Assembly: GCA_945483375.1 (NCBI GenBank)
Contig: CALYRQ010000065.1
Location: 1-5,879, forward strand
DNA from: an uncultured Elusimicrobia bacterium
GTDB taxonomy: Bacteria; Elusimicrobiota; Elusimicrobia; Elusimicrobiales; Elusimicrobiaceae
DNA length: 5,879 nucleotides
Direction: 5' to 3'
The notes under the pieces are model-generated. The model was not told where the DNA came from and did not search any database. It was given only the letters and a program-made list of their open reading frames with translations. This document shows, piece by piece, positions 5,671 through 5,879 of the stretch. Position 1 is the first letter of the stretch; every line of letters starts with the position of its first letter. The translations under genes and the position numbers were made by a program.

Positions 5671-5879
5671 ATGAGTTTATGGCAAATGTTTCTGTCGTAT
5701 TCGTTGTTGGTGGCGGGGATTCTGTCGCTGCTTACGTATTGGATTACAAAAAGATTCGTTTTGCGTAAAATGAATCGTACCATTATGAAAGTGGAGCATA
5801 ACTACCAACAGCAAATCGCCTCCCTGCAAATGCAGCTTTCCGGCAATGTAAACATGGTTGAAGTCATGGTAAAAAAACT
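5671..5879 (+). CDS. Membrane-anchored protein, probable coiled coil (partial, 3' end outside window)
   Basis: An open frame of 69 complete codons runs off the window. The ATG at 5671 has GGAGA (5660-5664) 6 nt upstream, and the gene begins 12 bp after the tsaC stop, so it is most likely co-transcribed with rsmI and tsaC. Residues 6-26 form one hydrophobic membrane segment, followed by a strongly basic stretch (K27-R28 and R32-K33). By the positive-inside rule this places the rest of the chain in the cytoplasm. Residues about 38-69 are polar and Gln-rich with regularly spaced hydrophobics, suggesting the beginning of a coiled coil. I do not recognise the family. It resembles in layout small single-pass coiled-coil membrane proteins, but no function can be assigned from the fragment. 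Confidence 0.8.
   Translation, partial: MSLWQMFLSYSLLVAGILSLLTYWITKRFVLRKMNRTIMKVEHNYQQQIASLQMQLSGNVNMVEVMVKK

Overview
The window is 5.9 kb of ordinary-looking bacterial chromosome, mid-range in G+C, with tightly packed genes and no visible mobile element, CRISPR array, rRNA or tRNA. A Sec-type signal peptide and compact hairpin terminators point to a bacterium, and a Gram-negative cell plan is plausible. The two YfcC-type transporters would fit an anaerobic or gut-associated lifestyle. The phylum cannot be read from this sequence alone; a gut Elusimicrobiota-like lineage is only a guess.

Left half, minus strand (about 1-3040): two adjacent paralogous YfcC/DcuC-superfamily membrane transporters, 488 aa (upstream) and 464 aa (downstream). 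Each is followed by a possible intrinsic terminator: a strong one after the downstream gene and a weaker long-loop one between the two genes. At the extreme left edge there may be the first codons of a further minus-strand gene.

Middle (3041-4224): a 200 bp divergent intergenic region holds a GC-rich hairpin and a good sigma70-like promoter facing right. It drives a single 318-aa exported protein of unknown function, closed by a textbook UUCG-loop terminator.

Right part, plus strand (about 4281-5879): a probable operon. It starts with rsmI (16S rRNA C1402 2'-O-methyltransferase, short form). tsaC/sua5 (L-threonylcarbamoyladenylate synthase, for tRNA t6A37) overlaps it by 26 bp. After 12 bp comes a membrane-anchored, probably coiled-coil protein that runs off the window. 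The first two genes both modify RNA that acts in decoding; the third is unidentified.

Nothing here is clearly a new biological system. The points most worth a second look are the divergence of the tandem transporters at their conserved C-terminal motif, the unknown secreted protein with its own transcription unit, and the short RsmI with an apparently Shine-Dalgarno-less start.
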